Source: Auanema rhodensis
Taxonomy: Eukaryota; Nematoda; Chromadorea; Rhabditida; Rhabditidae
Length of the DNA stretch: 64,000 bases
Reading direction: 5' to 3'
NCBI GenBank assembly: GCA_964057225.1
Contig: OZ059900.1
Location: 15,453,638 to 15,517,637 of the forward strand
Positions 34,847 to 48,526 of this stretch are shown here, piece after piece. The position numbers and the translations under genes were made by a program. The notes under the pieces were generated by a model. The model was not told the origin of the DNA. It searched no databases and saw only the letters and a program-made list of their open reading frames with translations. The stretch's first letter is position 1. Each line of letters opens with the position of its first letter.

Positions 34847-37240
34847 CGTGCTCTCAGAATATGCTAATTTCCTTAATTTTCTAACCCCTGTTTTTTTGTC
34901 GTGAAAGTGGAACTAGACGTTGTAGGAACAATTTTGAGCTAGGTTTCATTGACATTGCATGAGTTTGAACACATGAAATCGTAAGTCAAAACCTTGTTTA
35001 CAGCGAAATTTCCAAAAACTGGTTTTCCAGCATAATAAAATATTTCTCATGGGAAATACTGTGTTTTTGTATTTTTCTAGCGTTCAGCATGTAAAATGCT
35101 TCATTTTAGTATGTGACACGCTGAAATTCGTTGCATTTGACGACTCATATGAACAAAAATCGATTTAATCAATATTAGCCATAAGGGGCGTGCCCTCAGA
35201 ATATGCTAATTTCCTTAATTTTCTAACCCCTGTTTTTTTGTCGTGAAAGTGGAACTAGACGTTGTACGAACAATTTTGAGCTAGGTTTCATTGACATTGC
35301 ATGAGTTTGAACACATGAAATCGTAAGTCAAAACCTTGTTTACAGCGAAATTTCCAAAAACTGGTTTTCCAGCATAATAAAATATTTCTCATGGGAAATA
35401 CTGTGTTTTTGTATTTTTCTAGTGTTCAGCATGTAAAATGCTTCATTTTAGTATGTAACACGCTGAAATTCGTTGCATTTGACGACTCATATGAACAAAA
35501 ATCGATTTAATCAATATTAGCCATAAGGGGCGTGCCCTCAGAATATGCTAATTTCCTTAATTTTCTAACCCCTGTTTTTTTGTCGTGAAAGTGGAACTAG
35601 ACGTTGTACGAACAATTTTGAGCTGGGTTTCATTGACATTGCATGAGTTTGAACACATGAAATCGTAAGTCAAAACCTTGTTTACAGCGAAATTTCCAAA
35701 AACTGGTTTTCCAGCATAATAAAATATTTCTCATGGGAAATACTGTGTTTTTGTATTTTTCTAGTGTTCAGCATGTAAAATGCTTCATTTTAGTATGTAA
35801 CACGCTGAAATTCGTTGCATTTGACGACTCATATGAACAAAAATCGATTTAATCAATATTAGCCATAAGGGGCGTGCCCTCAGAATATGCTAATTTCCTT
35901 AATTTTCTAACCCCTGTTTTTTAGTCGTGAAAGTGGAACTAGACGTTGTACGAACAATTTTGAGCTAGGTTTCATTGACATTGCATGAGTTTGAACACAT
36001 GAAATCGTAAGTCAAAACCTTGTTTACAGCGAAATTTCCAAAAACTGGTTTTCCAGCATAATAAAATATTTCTCATGGGAAATACTGTGTTTTTGTATTT
36101 TTCTAGTGTTCAGCATGTAAAATGCTTCATTTTAGTATGTAACACGCTGAAATTCGTTGCATTTGACGACTCATATGAACAAAAATCGATTTAATCAATA
36201 TTAGCTATAAAGGGCGTGCCCTCAGAATATGCTAATTTCCTTAATTTTCTAACCCCGGTTTTTTTGTCGTGAAAGTGGAACTAGACGTTGTAGGAACAAT
36301 TTTGAGCTAGGTTTCATTGACATTGCATGAGTTTGAACACATGAAATCGTAAGTCAAAACCTTGTTTACAGCGAAATTTTCAAAAACTGGTTTTCCAGCA
36401 TAATAAAATATTTCTCATGGGAAATACTGTGTTTTTGTATTTTTCTAGTGTTCAGCATGTAAAATGCTTCATTTTAGTATGTAACACGCTGAAATTCGTT
36501 GCATTTGACGACTCATATGAACAAAAATCGATTTAATCAATATTAGCCATAAGGGGCGTGCCCTCAGAATATGCTAATTTCCTTAATTTTCTAACCCCTG
36601 TTTTTTTGTCGTGAAAGTGGAACTAGACGTTGTACGAACAATTTTGAGCTAGGTTTCATTGACATTGCATGAGTTTGAACACATGAAATCGTAAGTCAAA
36701 ACCTTGTTTACAGCGAAATTTCCAAAAACTGGTTTTCCAGCATAATAAAATATTTCTCATGGGAAATACTGTGTTTTTGTATTTTTCTAGTGTTCAGCAT
36801 GTAAAATGCTTCATTTTAGTATGTAACACGCTGAAATTCGTTGCATTTGACGACTCATATGAACAAAAATCGATTTAATCAATATTAGCCATAAGGGGCG
36901 TGCCCTCAGAATATGCTAATTTCCTTAATTTTCTAACCCCTGTTTTTTAGTCGTGAAAGTGGAACTAGACGTTGTACGAACAATTTTGAGCTAGGTTTCA
37001 TTGACATTGCATGAGTTTGAACACATGAAATCGTAAGTCAAAACCTTGTTTACAGCGAAATTTCCAAAAACTGGTTTTCCAGCATAATAAAATATTTCTC
37101 ATGGGAAATACTGTGTTTTTGTATTTTTCTAGTGTTCAGCATGTAAAATGCTTCATTTTAGTATGTAACACGCTGAAATTCGTTGCATTTGACGACTCAT
37201 ATGAACAAAAATCGATTTAATCAATATTAGCCATAAGGGG
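34847..37240. repeat. Monomers M103-M109: 6-monomer block copy 1 plus M109
   Basis: M103 GTGCTCTC, GTAGG, CTAGCG and GTGACACG; M104 near consensus; M105 GAGCTGGGTTT; M106 CTGTTTTTTAGTCG, ending TTAGCTATAAAGGG; M107 CCCCGG, GTAGG and AAATTTTC; M108 near consensus; M109 TTTTTTAGTCG. M103-M108 recur without a difference I could see at M122-M127 (offset 6,498 bp, 19 monomers). M105-M108 also recur at M117-M120 (offset 4,104 bp, 12 monomers). Confidence 0.92.
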
Positions 37241-39634
37241 CGTGCCCTCAGAATATGCTAATTTCCTTAATTTTCTAACCCCTGTTTTTTTGTCGTGAAA
37301 GTGGAACTAGACGTTGTACGAACAATTTTGAGCTAGGTTTTATTGACATTGCATGAGTTTGAACACATGAAATCGTAAGTCAAAACCTTGTTTACAGCGA
37401 AATTTCCAAAAACTGGTTTTCCAGCATAATAAAATATTTCTCATGGGAAATACTGTGTTTTTGTATTTTTCTAGCGTTCAGCATGTAAAATGCTTCATTT
37501 TAGTATGTAACACGCTGAATATCGTTGCATTTGACGACTCATATGAACAAAAATCGATTTAATCAATATTAGCCATAAGGGGCGTGCCCTCAGAATATGC
37601 TAATTTCCTTAATTTTCTAACCCCTGTTTTTTTGTCGTGAAAGTGGAACTAGACGTTGTAGGAACAATTTTGAGCTAGGTTTCATTGACATTGCATGAGT
37701 TTGAACACATGAAATCGTAAGTCAAAACCTTGTTTACAGCGAAATTTCCAAAAACTGGTTTTCCAGCATAATAAAATATTTCTCATGGGAAATACTGTGT
37801 TTTTGTATTTTTCTAGTGTTCAGCATGTAAAATGCTTCATTTTAGTATGTAACACGCTGAAATTCGTTGCATTTGACGACTCATATGAACAAAAATCGAT
37901 TTAATCAATATTAGCCATAAGGGGCGTGCCCTCAGAATATGCTAATTTCCTTAATTTTCTAACCCCTGTTTTTTTGTCATGAAAGTGGAACTAGACGTTG
38001 TACGAACAATTTTGAGCTAGGTTTCATTGACATTGCATGAGTTTGAACACATGAAATCGTAAGTCAAAACCTTGTTTACAGCGAAATTTCCAAAAACTGG
38101 TTTTCCAGCATAATAAAATATTTCTCATGGGAAATACTGTGTTTTTGTATTTTTCTAGTGTTCAGCATGTAAAATGCTTCATTTTAGTATATAACACGCT
38201 GAAATTCGTTGCATTTGACGACTCATATGAACAAAAATCGATTTAATCAATATTAGCCATAAGGGGCGTGCCCTCAGAATATGCTAATTTCCTTAATTTT
38301 CTAACACCTGTTTTTTTGTCGTGAAAGTGGAACTAGACGTTGTACGAACAATTTTGAGCTAGGTTTCATTGACATTGCATGAGTTTGAACACATGAAATC
38401 GTAAGTCAAAACCTTGTTTACAGCGAAATTTCCAAAAACTGGTTTTCCAGCATAATAAAATATTTCTCATGGGTATTACTGTGTTTTTGTATTTTTCTAG
38501 CGTTCAGCATGTAAAATGCTTCATTTTAGTATGTAACACGCTGAAATTCGTTGCATTTGACGACTCATATGAACAAAAATCGATTTAATCAATATTAGCC
38601 ATAAAGGGCGTGCTCTCAGAATATGCTAATTTCCTTAATTTTCTAACCCCTGTTTTTTTGTCGTGAAAGTGGAACTAGACGTTGTAGGAACAATTTTGAG
38701 CTAGGTTTCATTGACATTGCATGAGTTTGAACACATGAAATCGTAAGTCAAAACCTTGTTTACAGCGAAATTTCCAAAAACTGGTTTTCCAGCATAATAA
38801 AATATTTCTCATGGGAAATACTGTGTTTTTGTATTTTTCTAGCGTTCAGCATGTAAAATGCTTCATTTTAGTATGTGACACGCTGAAATTCGTTGCATTT
38901 GACGACTCATATGAACAAAAATCGATTTAATCAATATTAGCCATAAGGGGCGTGCCCTCAGAATATGCTAATTTCCTTAATTTTCTAACCCCTGTTTTTT
39001 TGTCGTGAAAGTGGAACTAGACGTTGTACGAACAATTTTGAGCTAGGTTTTATTGACATTGCATGAGTTTGAACACATGAAATCGTAAGTCAAAACCTTG
39101 TTTACAGCGAAATTTCCAAAAACTGGTTTTCCAGCATAATAAAATATTTCTCATGGGAAATACTGTGTTTTTGTATTTTTCTAGCGTTCAGCATGTAAAA
39201 TGCTTCATTTTAGTATGTAACACGCTGAATATCGTTGCATTTGACGACTCATATGAACAAAAATCGATTTAATCAATATTAGCCATAAGGGGCGTGCCCT
39301 CAGAATATGCTAATTTCCTTAATTTTCTAACCCCTGTTTTTTTGTCGTGAAAGTGGAACTAGACGTTGTAGGAACAATTTTGAGCTGGGTTTCATTGACA
39401 TTGCATGAGTTTGAACACATGAAATCGTAAGTCAAAACCTTGTTTACAGCGAAATTTCCAAAAACTGGTTTTCCAGCATAATAAAATATTTCTCATGGGT
39501 ATTACTGTGTTTTTGTATTTTTCTAGCGTTCAGCATGTAAAATGCTTCATTTTAGTATGTAACACGCTGAAATTCGTTGCATTTGACGACTCATATGAAC
39601 AAAAATCGATTTAATCAATATTAGCCATAAGGGG
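37241..39634. repeat. Monomers M110-M116: 7-monomer block, copy 2
   Basis: Second copy of M96-M102 in the same order. Its right end differs from copy 1 at the monomer junction (GGGGCGTGCCC after M116, AAGGGCGTGCTC after M102), which places the right boundary at or close to the M116/M117 junction. The left boundary is at the M109/M110 junction. Confidence 0.92.
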
Positions 39635-41344
39635 CGTGCCCTCAGAATATGCTAATTTCCTTAATTTTCTAACCCCTGTTTTTTTGTCGTGAAAGTGGAA
39701 CTAGACGTTGTACGAACAATTTTGAGCTGGGTTTCATTGACATTGCATGAGTTTGAACACATGAAATCGTAAGTCAAAACCTTGTTTACAGCGAAATTTC
39801 CAAAAACTGGTTTTCCAGCATAATAAAATATTTCTCATGGGAAATACTGTGTTTTTGTATTTTTCTAGTGTTCAGCATGTAAAATGCTTCATTTTAGTAT
39901 GTAACACGCTGAAATTCGTTGCATTTGACGACTCATATGAACAAAAATCGATTTAATCAATATTAGCCATAAGGGGCGTGCCCTCAGAATATGCTAATTT
40001 CCTTAATTTTCTAACCCCTGTTTTTTAGTCGTGAAAGTGGAACTAGACGTTGTACAAACAATTTTGAGCTAGGTTTCATTGACATTGCATGAGTTTGAAC
40101 ACATGAAATCGTAAGTCAAAACCTTGTTTACAGCGAAATTTCCAAAAACTGGTTTTCCAGCATAATAAAATATTTCTCATGGGAAATACTGTGTTTTTGT
40201 ATTTTTCTAGTGTTCAGCATGTAAAATGCTTCATTTTAGTATGTAACACGCTGAAATTCGTTGCATTTGACGACTCATATGAACAAAAATCGATTTAATC
40301 AATATTAGCTATAAAGGGCGTGCCCTCAGAATATGCTAATTTCCTTAATTTTCTAACCCCGGTTTTTTTGTCGTGAAAGTGGAACTAGACGTTGTAGGAA
40401 CAATTTTGAGCTAGGTTTCATTGACATTGCATGAGTTTGAACACATGAAATCGTAAGTCAAAACCTTGTTTACAGCGAAATTTTCAAAAACTGGTTTTCC
40501 AGCATAATAAAATATTTCTCATGGGAAATACTGTGTTTTTGTATTTTTCTAGTGTTCAGCATGTAAAATGCTTCATTTTAGTATGTAACACGCTGAAATT
40601 CGTTGCATTTGACGACTCATATGAACAAAAATCGATTTAATCAATATTAGCCATAAGGGGCGTGCCCTCAGAATATGCTAATTTCCTTAATTTTCTAACC
40701 CCTGTTTTTTTGTCGTGAAAGTGGAACTAGACGTTGTACGAACAATTTTGAGCTAGGTTTCATTGACATTGCATGAGTTTGAACACATGAAATCGTAAGT
40801 CAAAACCTTGTTTACAGCGAAATTTCCAAAAACTGGTTTTCCAGCATAATAAAATATTTCTCATGGGAAATACTGTGTTTTTGTATTTTTCTAGTGTTCA
40901 GCATGTAAAATGCTTCATTTTAGTATGTAACACGCTGAAATTCGTTGCATTTGACGACTCATATGAACAAAAATCGATTTAATCAATATTAGCCATAAGG
41001 GGCGTGCCCTCAGAATATGCTAATTTCCTTAATTTTCTAACCCCTGTTTTTTTGTCGTGAAAGTGGAACTAGACGTTGTACGAACAATTTTGAGCTGGGT
41101 TTCATTGACATTGCATGAGTTTGAACACATGAAATCGTAAGTCAAAACCTTGTTTACAGCGAAATTTCCAAAAACTGGTTTTCCAGCATAATAAAATATT
41201 TCTCATGGGAAATACTGTGTTTTTGTATTTTTCTAGTGTTCAGCATGTAAAATGCTTCATTTTAGTATGTAACACGCTGAAATTCGTTGCATTTGACGAC
41301 TCATATGAACAAAAATCGATTTAATCAATATTAGCCATAAAGGG
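39635..41344. repeat. Monomers M117-M121: copies of the 4-monomer module
   Basis: M117 GAGCTGGG, M118 TTTTTTAGTCG with GTACAAAC, M119 CCCCGG/AAATTTTC preceded by TTAGCTATAAAG, and M120 near consensus repeat M105-M108. M121 has GAGCTGGG and ends in the AAAGGGCGTGCTC junction. GTACAAAC in M118 is the only occurrence of that variant I saw outside the first 11 kb. Confidence 0.9.
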
Positions 41345-44080
41345 CGTGCTCTCAGAATATGCTAATTTCCTTAATTTTCTAACCCCTGTTTTTTTGTCGT
41401 GAAAGTGGAACTAGACGTTGTAGGAACAATTTTGAGCTAGGTTTCATTGACATTGCATGAGTTTGAACACATGAAATCGTAAGTCAAAACCTTGTTTACA
41501 GCGAAATTTCCAAAAACTGGTTTTCCAGCATAATAAAATATTTCTCATGGGAAATACTGTGTTTTTGTATTTTTCTAGCGTTCAGCATGTAAAATGCTTC
41601 ATTTTAGTATGTGACACGCTGAAATTCGTTGCATTTGACGACTCATATGAACAAAAATCGATTTAATCAATATTAGCCATAAGGGGCGTGCCCTCAGAAT
41701 ATGCTAATTTCCTTAATTTTCTAACCCCTGTTTTTTTGTCGTGAAAGTGGAACTAGACGTTGTACGAACAATTTTGAGCTAGGTTTCATTGACATTGCAT
41801 GAGTTTGAACACATGAAATCGTAAGTCAAAACCTTGTTTACAGCGAAATTTCCAAAAACTGGTTTTCCAGCATAATAAAATATTTCTCATGGGAAATACT
41901 GTGTTTTTGTATTTTTCTAGTGTTCAGCATGTAAAATGCTTCATTTTAGTATGTAACACGCTGAAATTCGTTGCATTTGACGACTCATATGAACAAAAAT
42001 CGATTTAATCAATATTAGCCATAAGGGGCGTGCCCTCAGAATATGCTAATTTCCTTAATTTTCTAACCCCTGTTTTTTTGTCGTGAAAGTGGAACTAGAC
42101 GTTGTACGAACAATTTTGAGCTGGGTTTCATTGACATTGCATGAGTTTGAACACATGAAATCGTAAGTCAAAACCTTGTTTACAGCGAAATTTCCAAAAA
42201 CTGGTTTTCCAGCATAATAAAATATTTCTCATGGGAAATACTGTGTTTTTGTATTTTTCTAGTGTTCAGCATGTAAAATGCTTCATTTTAGTATGTAACA
42301 CGCTGAAATTCGTTGCATTTGACGACTCATATGAACAAAAATCGATTTAATCAATATTAGCCATAAGGGGCGTGCCCTCAGAATATGCTAATTTCCTTAA
42401 TTTTCTAACCCCTGTTTTTTAGTCGTGAAAGTGGAACTAGACGTTGTACGAACAATTTTGAGCTAGGTTTCATTGACATTGCATGAGTTTGAACACATGA
42501 AATCGTAAGTCAAAACCTTGTTTACAGCGAAATTTCCAAAAACTGGTTTTCCAGCATAATAAAATATTTCTCATGGGAAATACTGTGTTTTTGTATTTTT
42601 CTAGTGTTCAGCATGTAAAATGCTTCATTTTAGTATGTAACACGCTGAAATTCGTTGCATTTGACGACTCATATGAACAAAAATCGATTTAATCAATATT
42701 AGCTATAAAGGGCGTGCCCTCAGAATATGCTAATTTCCTTAATTTTCTAACCCCGGTTTTTTTGTCGTGAAAGTGGAACTAGACGTTGTAGGAACAATTT
42801 TGAGCTAGGTTTCATTGACATTGCATGAGTTTGAACACATGAAATCGTAAGTCAAAACCTTGTTTACAGCGAAATTTTCAAAAACTGGTTTTCCAGCATA
42901 ATAAAATATTTCTCATGGGAAATACTGTGTTTTTGTATTTTTCTAGTGTTCAGCATGTAAAATGCTTCATTTTAGTATGTAACACGCTGAAATTCGTTGC
43001 ATTTGACGACTCATATGAACAAAAATCGATTTAATCAATATTAGCCATAAGGGGCGTGCCCTCAGAATATGCTAATTTCCTTAATTTTCTAACCCCTGTT
43101 TTTTTGTCGTGAAAGTGGAACTAGACGTTGTACGAACAATTTTGAGCTAGGTTTCATTGACATTGCATGAGTTTGAACACATGAAATCGTAAGTCAAAAC
43201 CTTGTTTACAGCGAAATTTCCAAAAACTGGTTTTCCAGCATAATAAAATATTTCTCATGGGAAATACTGTGTTTTTGTATTTTTCTAGTGTTCAGCATGT
43301 AAAATGCTTCATTTTAGTATGTAACACGCTGAAATTCGTTGCATTTGACGACTCATATGAACAAAAATCGATTTAATCAATATTAGCCATAAGGGGCGTG
43401 CCCTCAGAATATGCTAATTTCCTTAATTTTCTAACCCCTGTTTTTTTGTCGTGAAAGTGGAACTAGACGTTGTACGAACAATTTTGAGCTGGGTTTCATT
43501 GACATTGCATGAGTTTGAACACATGAAATCGTAAGTCAAAACCTTGTTTACAGCGAAATTTCCAAAAACTGGTTTTCCAGCATAATAAAATATTTCTCAT
43601 GGGAAATACTGTGTTTTTGTATTTTTCTAGTGTTCAGCATGTAAAATGCTTCATTTTAGTATGTAACACGCTGAAATTCGTTGCATTTGACGACTCATAT
43701 GAACAAAAATCGATTTAATCAATATTAGCCATAAGGGGCGTGCCCTCAGAATATGCTAATTTCCTTAATTTTCTAACCCCTGTTTTTTAGTCGTGAAAGT
43801 GGAACTAGACGTTGTACGAACAATTTTGAGCTAGGTTTCATTGACATTGCATGAGTTTGAACACATGAAATCGTAAGTCAAAACCTTGTTTACAGCGAAA
43901 TTTCCAAAAACTGGTTTTCCAGCATAATAAAATATTTCTCATGGGAAATACTGTGTTTTTGTATTTTTCTAGTGTTCAGCATGTAAAATGCTTCATTTTA
44001 GTATGTAACACGCTGAAATTCGTTGCATTTGACGACTCATATGAACAAAAATCGATTTAATCAATATTAGCCATAAGGGG
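41345..44080. repeat. Monomers M122-M129: 6-monomer block copy 2 and a truncated module
   Basis: M122-M127 (41345-43396) repeat M103-M108. M128 (GAGCTGGG) and M129 (TTTTTTAGTCG) begin another round of the module (near consensus, GAGCTGGG, TTAG, CCCCGG) that stops before the CCCCGG member. Confidence 0.92.
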
Positions 44081-47000
44081 CGTGCCCTCAGAATATGCTA
44101 ATTTCCTTAATTTTCTAACCCCTGTTTTTTTGTCGTGAAAGTGGAACTAGACGTTGTACGAACAATTTTGAGCTAGGTTTCATTGACATTGCATGAGTTT
44201 GAACACATGAAATCGTAAGTCAAAACCTTGTTTACAGCGAAATTTCCAAAAACTGGTTTTCCAGCATAATAAAATATTTCTCATGGGTATTACTGTGTTT
44301 TTGTATTTTTCTAGTGTTCAGCATGTAAAATGCTTCATTTTAGTATGTAACACGCTGAAATTCGTTGCATTTGACGACTCATATGAACAAAAATCGATTT
44401 AATCAATATTAGCCATAAGGGGCGTGCCCTCAGAATATGCTAATTTCCTTAATTTTCTAACCCCTGTTTTTTTGTCGTGAAAGTGGAACTAGACGTTGTA
44501 CGAACAATTTTGAGCTAGGTTTCATTGACATTGCATGAGTTTGAACACATGAAATCGTAAGTCAAAACCTTGTTTACAGTGAAATTTCCAAAAACTGGTT
44601 TTCCAGCATAATAAAATATTTCTCATGGGAAATACTGTGTTTTTGTATTTTTCTAGTGTTCAGCATGTAAAATGCTTCATTTTAGTATGTAACACGCTGA
44701 ATATCGTTGCATTTGACGACTCATATGAACAAAAATCGATTTAATCAATATTAGCCATAAGGGGCGTGCCCTCAGAATATGCTAATTTCCTTAATTTTCT
44801 AACCCCTGTTTTTTTGTCGTGAAAGTGGAACTAGACGTTGTACGAACAATTTTGAGCTAGGTTTCATTGACATTGCATGAGTTTGAACACATGAAATCGT
44901 AAGTCAAAACCTTGTTTACAGCGAAATTTCCAAAAACTGGTTTTCCAGCATAATAAAATATTTCTCATGGGAAATACTGTGTTTTTGTATTTTTCTAGTG
45001 TTCAGCATGTGAAATGCTTCATTTTAGTATGTAACACGCTGAAATTCGTTGCATTTGACGACTCATATGAACAAAAATCGATTTAATCAATATTAGCCAT
45101 AAAGGGCGTGCCCTCAGAATATGCTAATTTCCTTAATTTTCTAACCCCTGTTTTTTTGTCGTGAAAGTGGAACTAGACGTTGTAGGAACAATTTTGAGCT
45201 AGGTTTCATTGACATTGCATGAGTTTGAACACATGAAATCGTAAGTCAAAACCTTGTTTACAGCGAAATTTCCAAAAACTGGTTTTCCAGCATAATAAAA
45301 TATTTCTCATGGGAAATACTGTGTTTTTGTATTTTTCTAGTGTTCAGCATGTAAAATGCTTCATTTTAGTATATAACACGCTGAAATTCGTTGCATTTGA
45401 CGACTCATATGAACAAAAATCGATTTAATCAATATTAGCCATAAGGGGCGTGCCCTCAGAATATGCTAATTTCCTTAATTTTCTAACCCCTGTTTTTTTG
45501 TCGTGAAAGTGGAACTAGACGTTGTACGAACAATTTTGAGCTAGGTTTCATTGACATTGCATGAGTTTGAACACATGAAATCGTAAGTCAAAACCTTGTT
45601 TACAGCGAAATTTCCAAAAACTGGTTTTCCAGCATAATAAAATATTTCTCATGGGTATTACTGTGTTTTTGTATTTTTCTAGTGTTCAGCATGTAAAATG
45701 CTTCATTTTAGTATGTAACACGCTGAAATTCGTTGCATTTGACGACTCATATGAACAAAAATCGATTTAATCAATATTAGCCATAAGGGGCGTGCCCTCA
45801 GAATATGCTAATTTCCTTAATTTTCTAACCCCTGTTTTTTTGTCGTGAAAGTGGAACTAGACGTTGTAGGAACAATTTTGAGCTAGGTTTCATTGACATT
45901 GCATGAGTTTGAACACATGAAATCGTAAGTCAAAACCTTGTTTACAGCGAAATTTTCAAAAACTGGTTTTCCAGCATAATAAAATATTTCTCATGGGAAA
46001 TACTGTGTTTTTGTATTTTTCTAGTGTTCAGCATGTAAAATGCTTCATTTTAGTACGTAACACGCTGAAATTCGTTGCATTTGACGACTCATATGAACAA
46101 AAATCGATTTAATCAATATTAGCCATAAGGGGCGTGCCCTCAGAATATGCTAATTTCCTTAATTTTCTAACCCCTGTTTTTTTGTCGTGAAAGTGGAACT
46201 AGACGTTGTACGAACAATTTTGAGCTAGGTTTCATTGACATTGCATGAGTTTGAACACATGAAATCGTAAGTCAAAACCTTGTTTACAGCGAAATTTCCA
46301 AAAACTGGTTTTCCAGCATAATAAAATATTTCTCATGGGAAATACTGTGTTTTTGTATTTTTCTAGTGTTCAGCATGTAAAATGCTTCATTTTAGTATGT
46401 AACACGCTGAAATTCGTTGCATTTGACGACTCATATGAACAAAAATCGATTTAATCAATATTAGCCATAAGGGGCGTGCCCTCAGAATATGCTAATTTCC
46501 TTAATTTTCTAACCCCTGTTTTTTTGTCGTGAAAGTGGAACTAGACGTTGTACGAACAATTTTGAGCTGGGTTTCATTGACATTGCATGAGTTTGAACAC
46601 ATGAAATCGTAAGTCAAAACCTTGTTTACAGCGAAATTTCCAAAAACTGGTTTTCCAGCATAATAAAATATTTCTCATGGGAAATACTGTGTTTTTGTAT
46701 TTTTCTAGTGTTCAGCATGTAAAATGCTTCATTTTAGTATGTAACACGCTGAAATTCGTTGCATTTGACGACTCATATGAACAAAAATCGATTTAATCAA
46801 TATTAGCCATAAGGGGCGTGCCCTCAGAATATGCTAATTTCCTTAATTTTCTAACCCCTGTTTTTTAGTCGTGAAAGTGGAACTAGACGTTGTACGAACA
46901 ATTTTGAGCTAGGTTTCATTGACATTGCATGAGTTTGAACACATGAAATCGTAAGTCAAAACCTTGTTTACAGCGAAATTTCCAAAAACTGGTTTTCCAG

Positions 47001-48526
47001 CATAATAAAATATTTCTCATGGGAAATACTGTGTTTTTGTATTTTTCTAGTGTTCAGCATGTAAAATGCTTCATTTTAGTATGTAACACGCTGAAATTCG
47101 TTGCATTTGACGACTCATATGAACAAAAATCGATTTAATCAATATTAGCCATAAAGGGCGTGCCCTCAGAATATGCTAATTTCCTTAATTTTCTAACCCC
47201 GGTTTTTTTGTCGTGAAAGTGGAACTAGACGTTGTAGGAACAATTTTGAGCTAGGTTTCATTGACATTGCATGAGTTTGTACACATGAAATCGTAAGTCA
47301 AAACCTTGTTTACAGCGAAATTTTCAAAAACTGGTTTTCCAGCATAATAAAATATTTCTCATGGGAAATACTGTGTTTTTGTATTTTTCTAGTGTTCAGC
47401 ATGTAAAATGCTTCATTTTAGTATGTAACACGCTGAAATTCGTTGCATTTGACGACTCATATGAACAAAAATCGATTTAATCAATATTAGCCATAAGGGG
47501 CGTGCCCTCAGAATATGCTAATTTCCTTAATTTTCTAACCCCTGTTTTTTTGTCGTGAAAGTGGAACTAGACGTTGTACGAACAATTTTGAGCTAGGTTT
47601 CATTGACATTGCATGAGTTTGAACACATGAAATCGTAAGTCAAAACCTTGTTTACAGCGAAATTTCCAAAAACTGGTTTTCCAGCATAATAAAATATTTC
47701 TCATGGGAAATACTGTGTTTTCGTATTTTTCTAGTGTTCAGCATGTAAAATGCTTCATTTTAGTATGTAACACGCTGAAATTCGTTGCATTTGACGACTC
47801 ATATGAACAAAAATCGATTTAATCAATATTAGCCATAAGGGGCGTGCCCTCAGAATATGCTAATTTCCTTAATTTTCTAACCCCTGTTTTTTTGTCGTGA
47901 AAGTAGAACTAGACGTTGTACGAACAATTTTGAGCTGGGTTTCATTGACATTGCATGAGTTTGAACACATGAAATCGTAAGTCAAAACCTTGTTTACAGC
48001 GAAATTTCCAAAAACTGGTTTTCCAGCATAATAAAATATTTCTCATGGGAAATACTGTGTTTTTGTATTTTTCTAGTGTTCAGCATGTAAAATGCTTCAT
48101 TTTAGTATGTAACACGCTGAAATTCGTTGCATTTGACGACTCATATGAACAAAAATCGATTTAATCAATATTAGCCATAAGGGGCGTGCCCTCAGAATAT
48201 GCTAATTTCCTTAATTTTCTAACCCCTGTTTTTTTGTCGTGAAAGTGGAACTAGACGTTGTACGAACAATTTTGAGCTGGGTTTCATTGACATTGCATGA
48301 GTTTGAACACATGAAATTGTAAGTCAAAACCTTGTTTACAGCGAAATTTCCAAAAACTGGTTTTCCAGCATAATAAAATATTTCTCATGGGAAATACTGT
48401 GTTTTTGTATTTTTCTAGTGTTCAGCATGTAAAATGCTTCATTTTAGTATGTAACACGCTGAAATTCGTTGCATTTGACGACTCATATGAACAAAAATCG
48501 ATTTAATCAATATTAGCCATAAAGGG
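44081..48526. repeat. Monomers M130-M142: mixed region with another 4-monomer module
   Basis: M130 and M134 have GGGTATTACT; M131 has TACAGTGAAAT and GAATATCG; M132 GTGAAATGC; M133 GTAGG and TATATAAC; M135 GTAGG, AAATTTTC and TAGTACGTAAC; M136-M139 (46133-47500) repeat the module (consensus, GAGCTGGG, TTAG, CCCCGG/AAATTTTC), M139 adding a private GTTTGTACAC; M140 has TTTTCGTATT; M141 AAGTAGAAC with GAGCTGGG; M142 GAGCTGGG with AAATTGTAAG. Confidence 0.87.
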
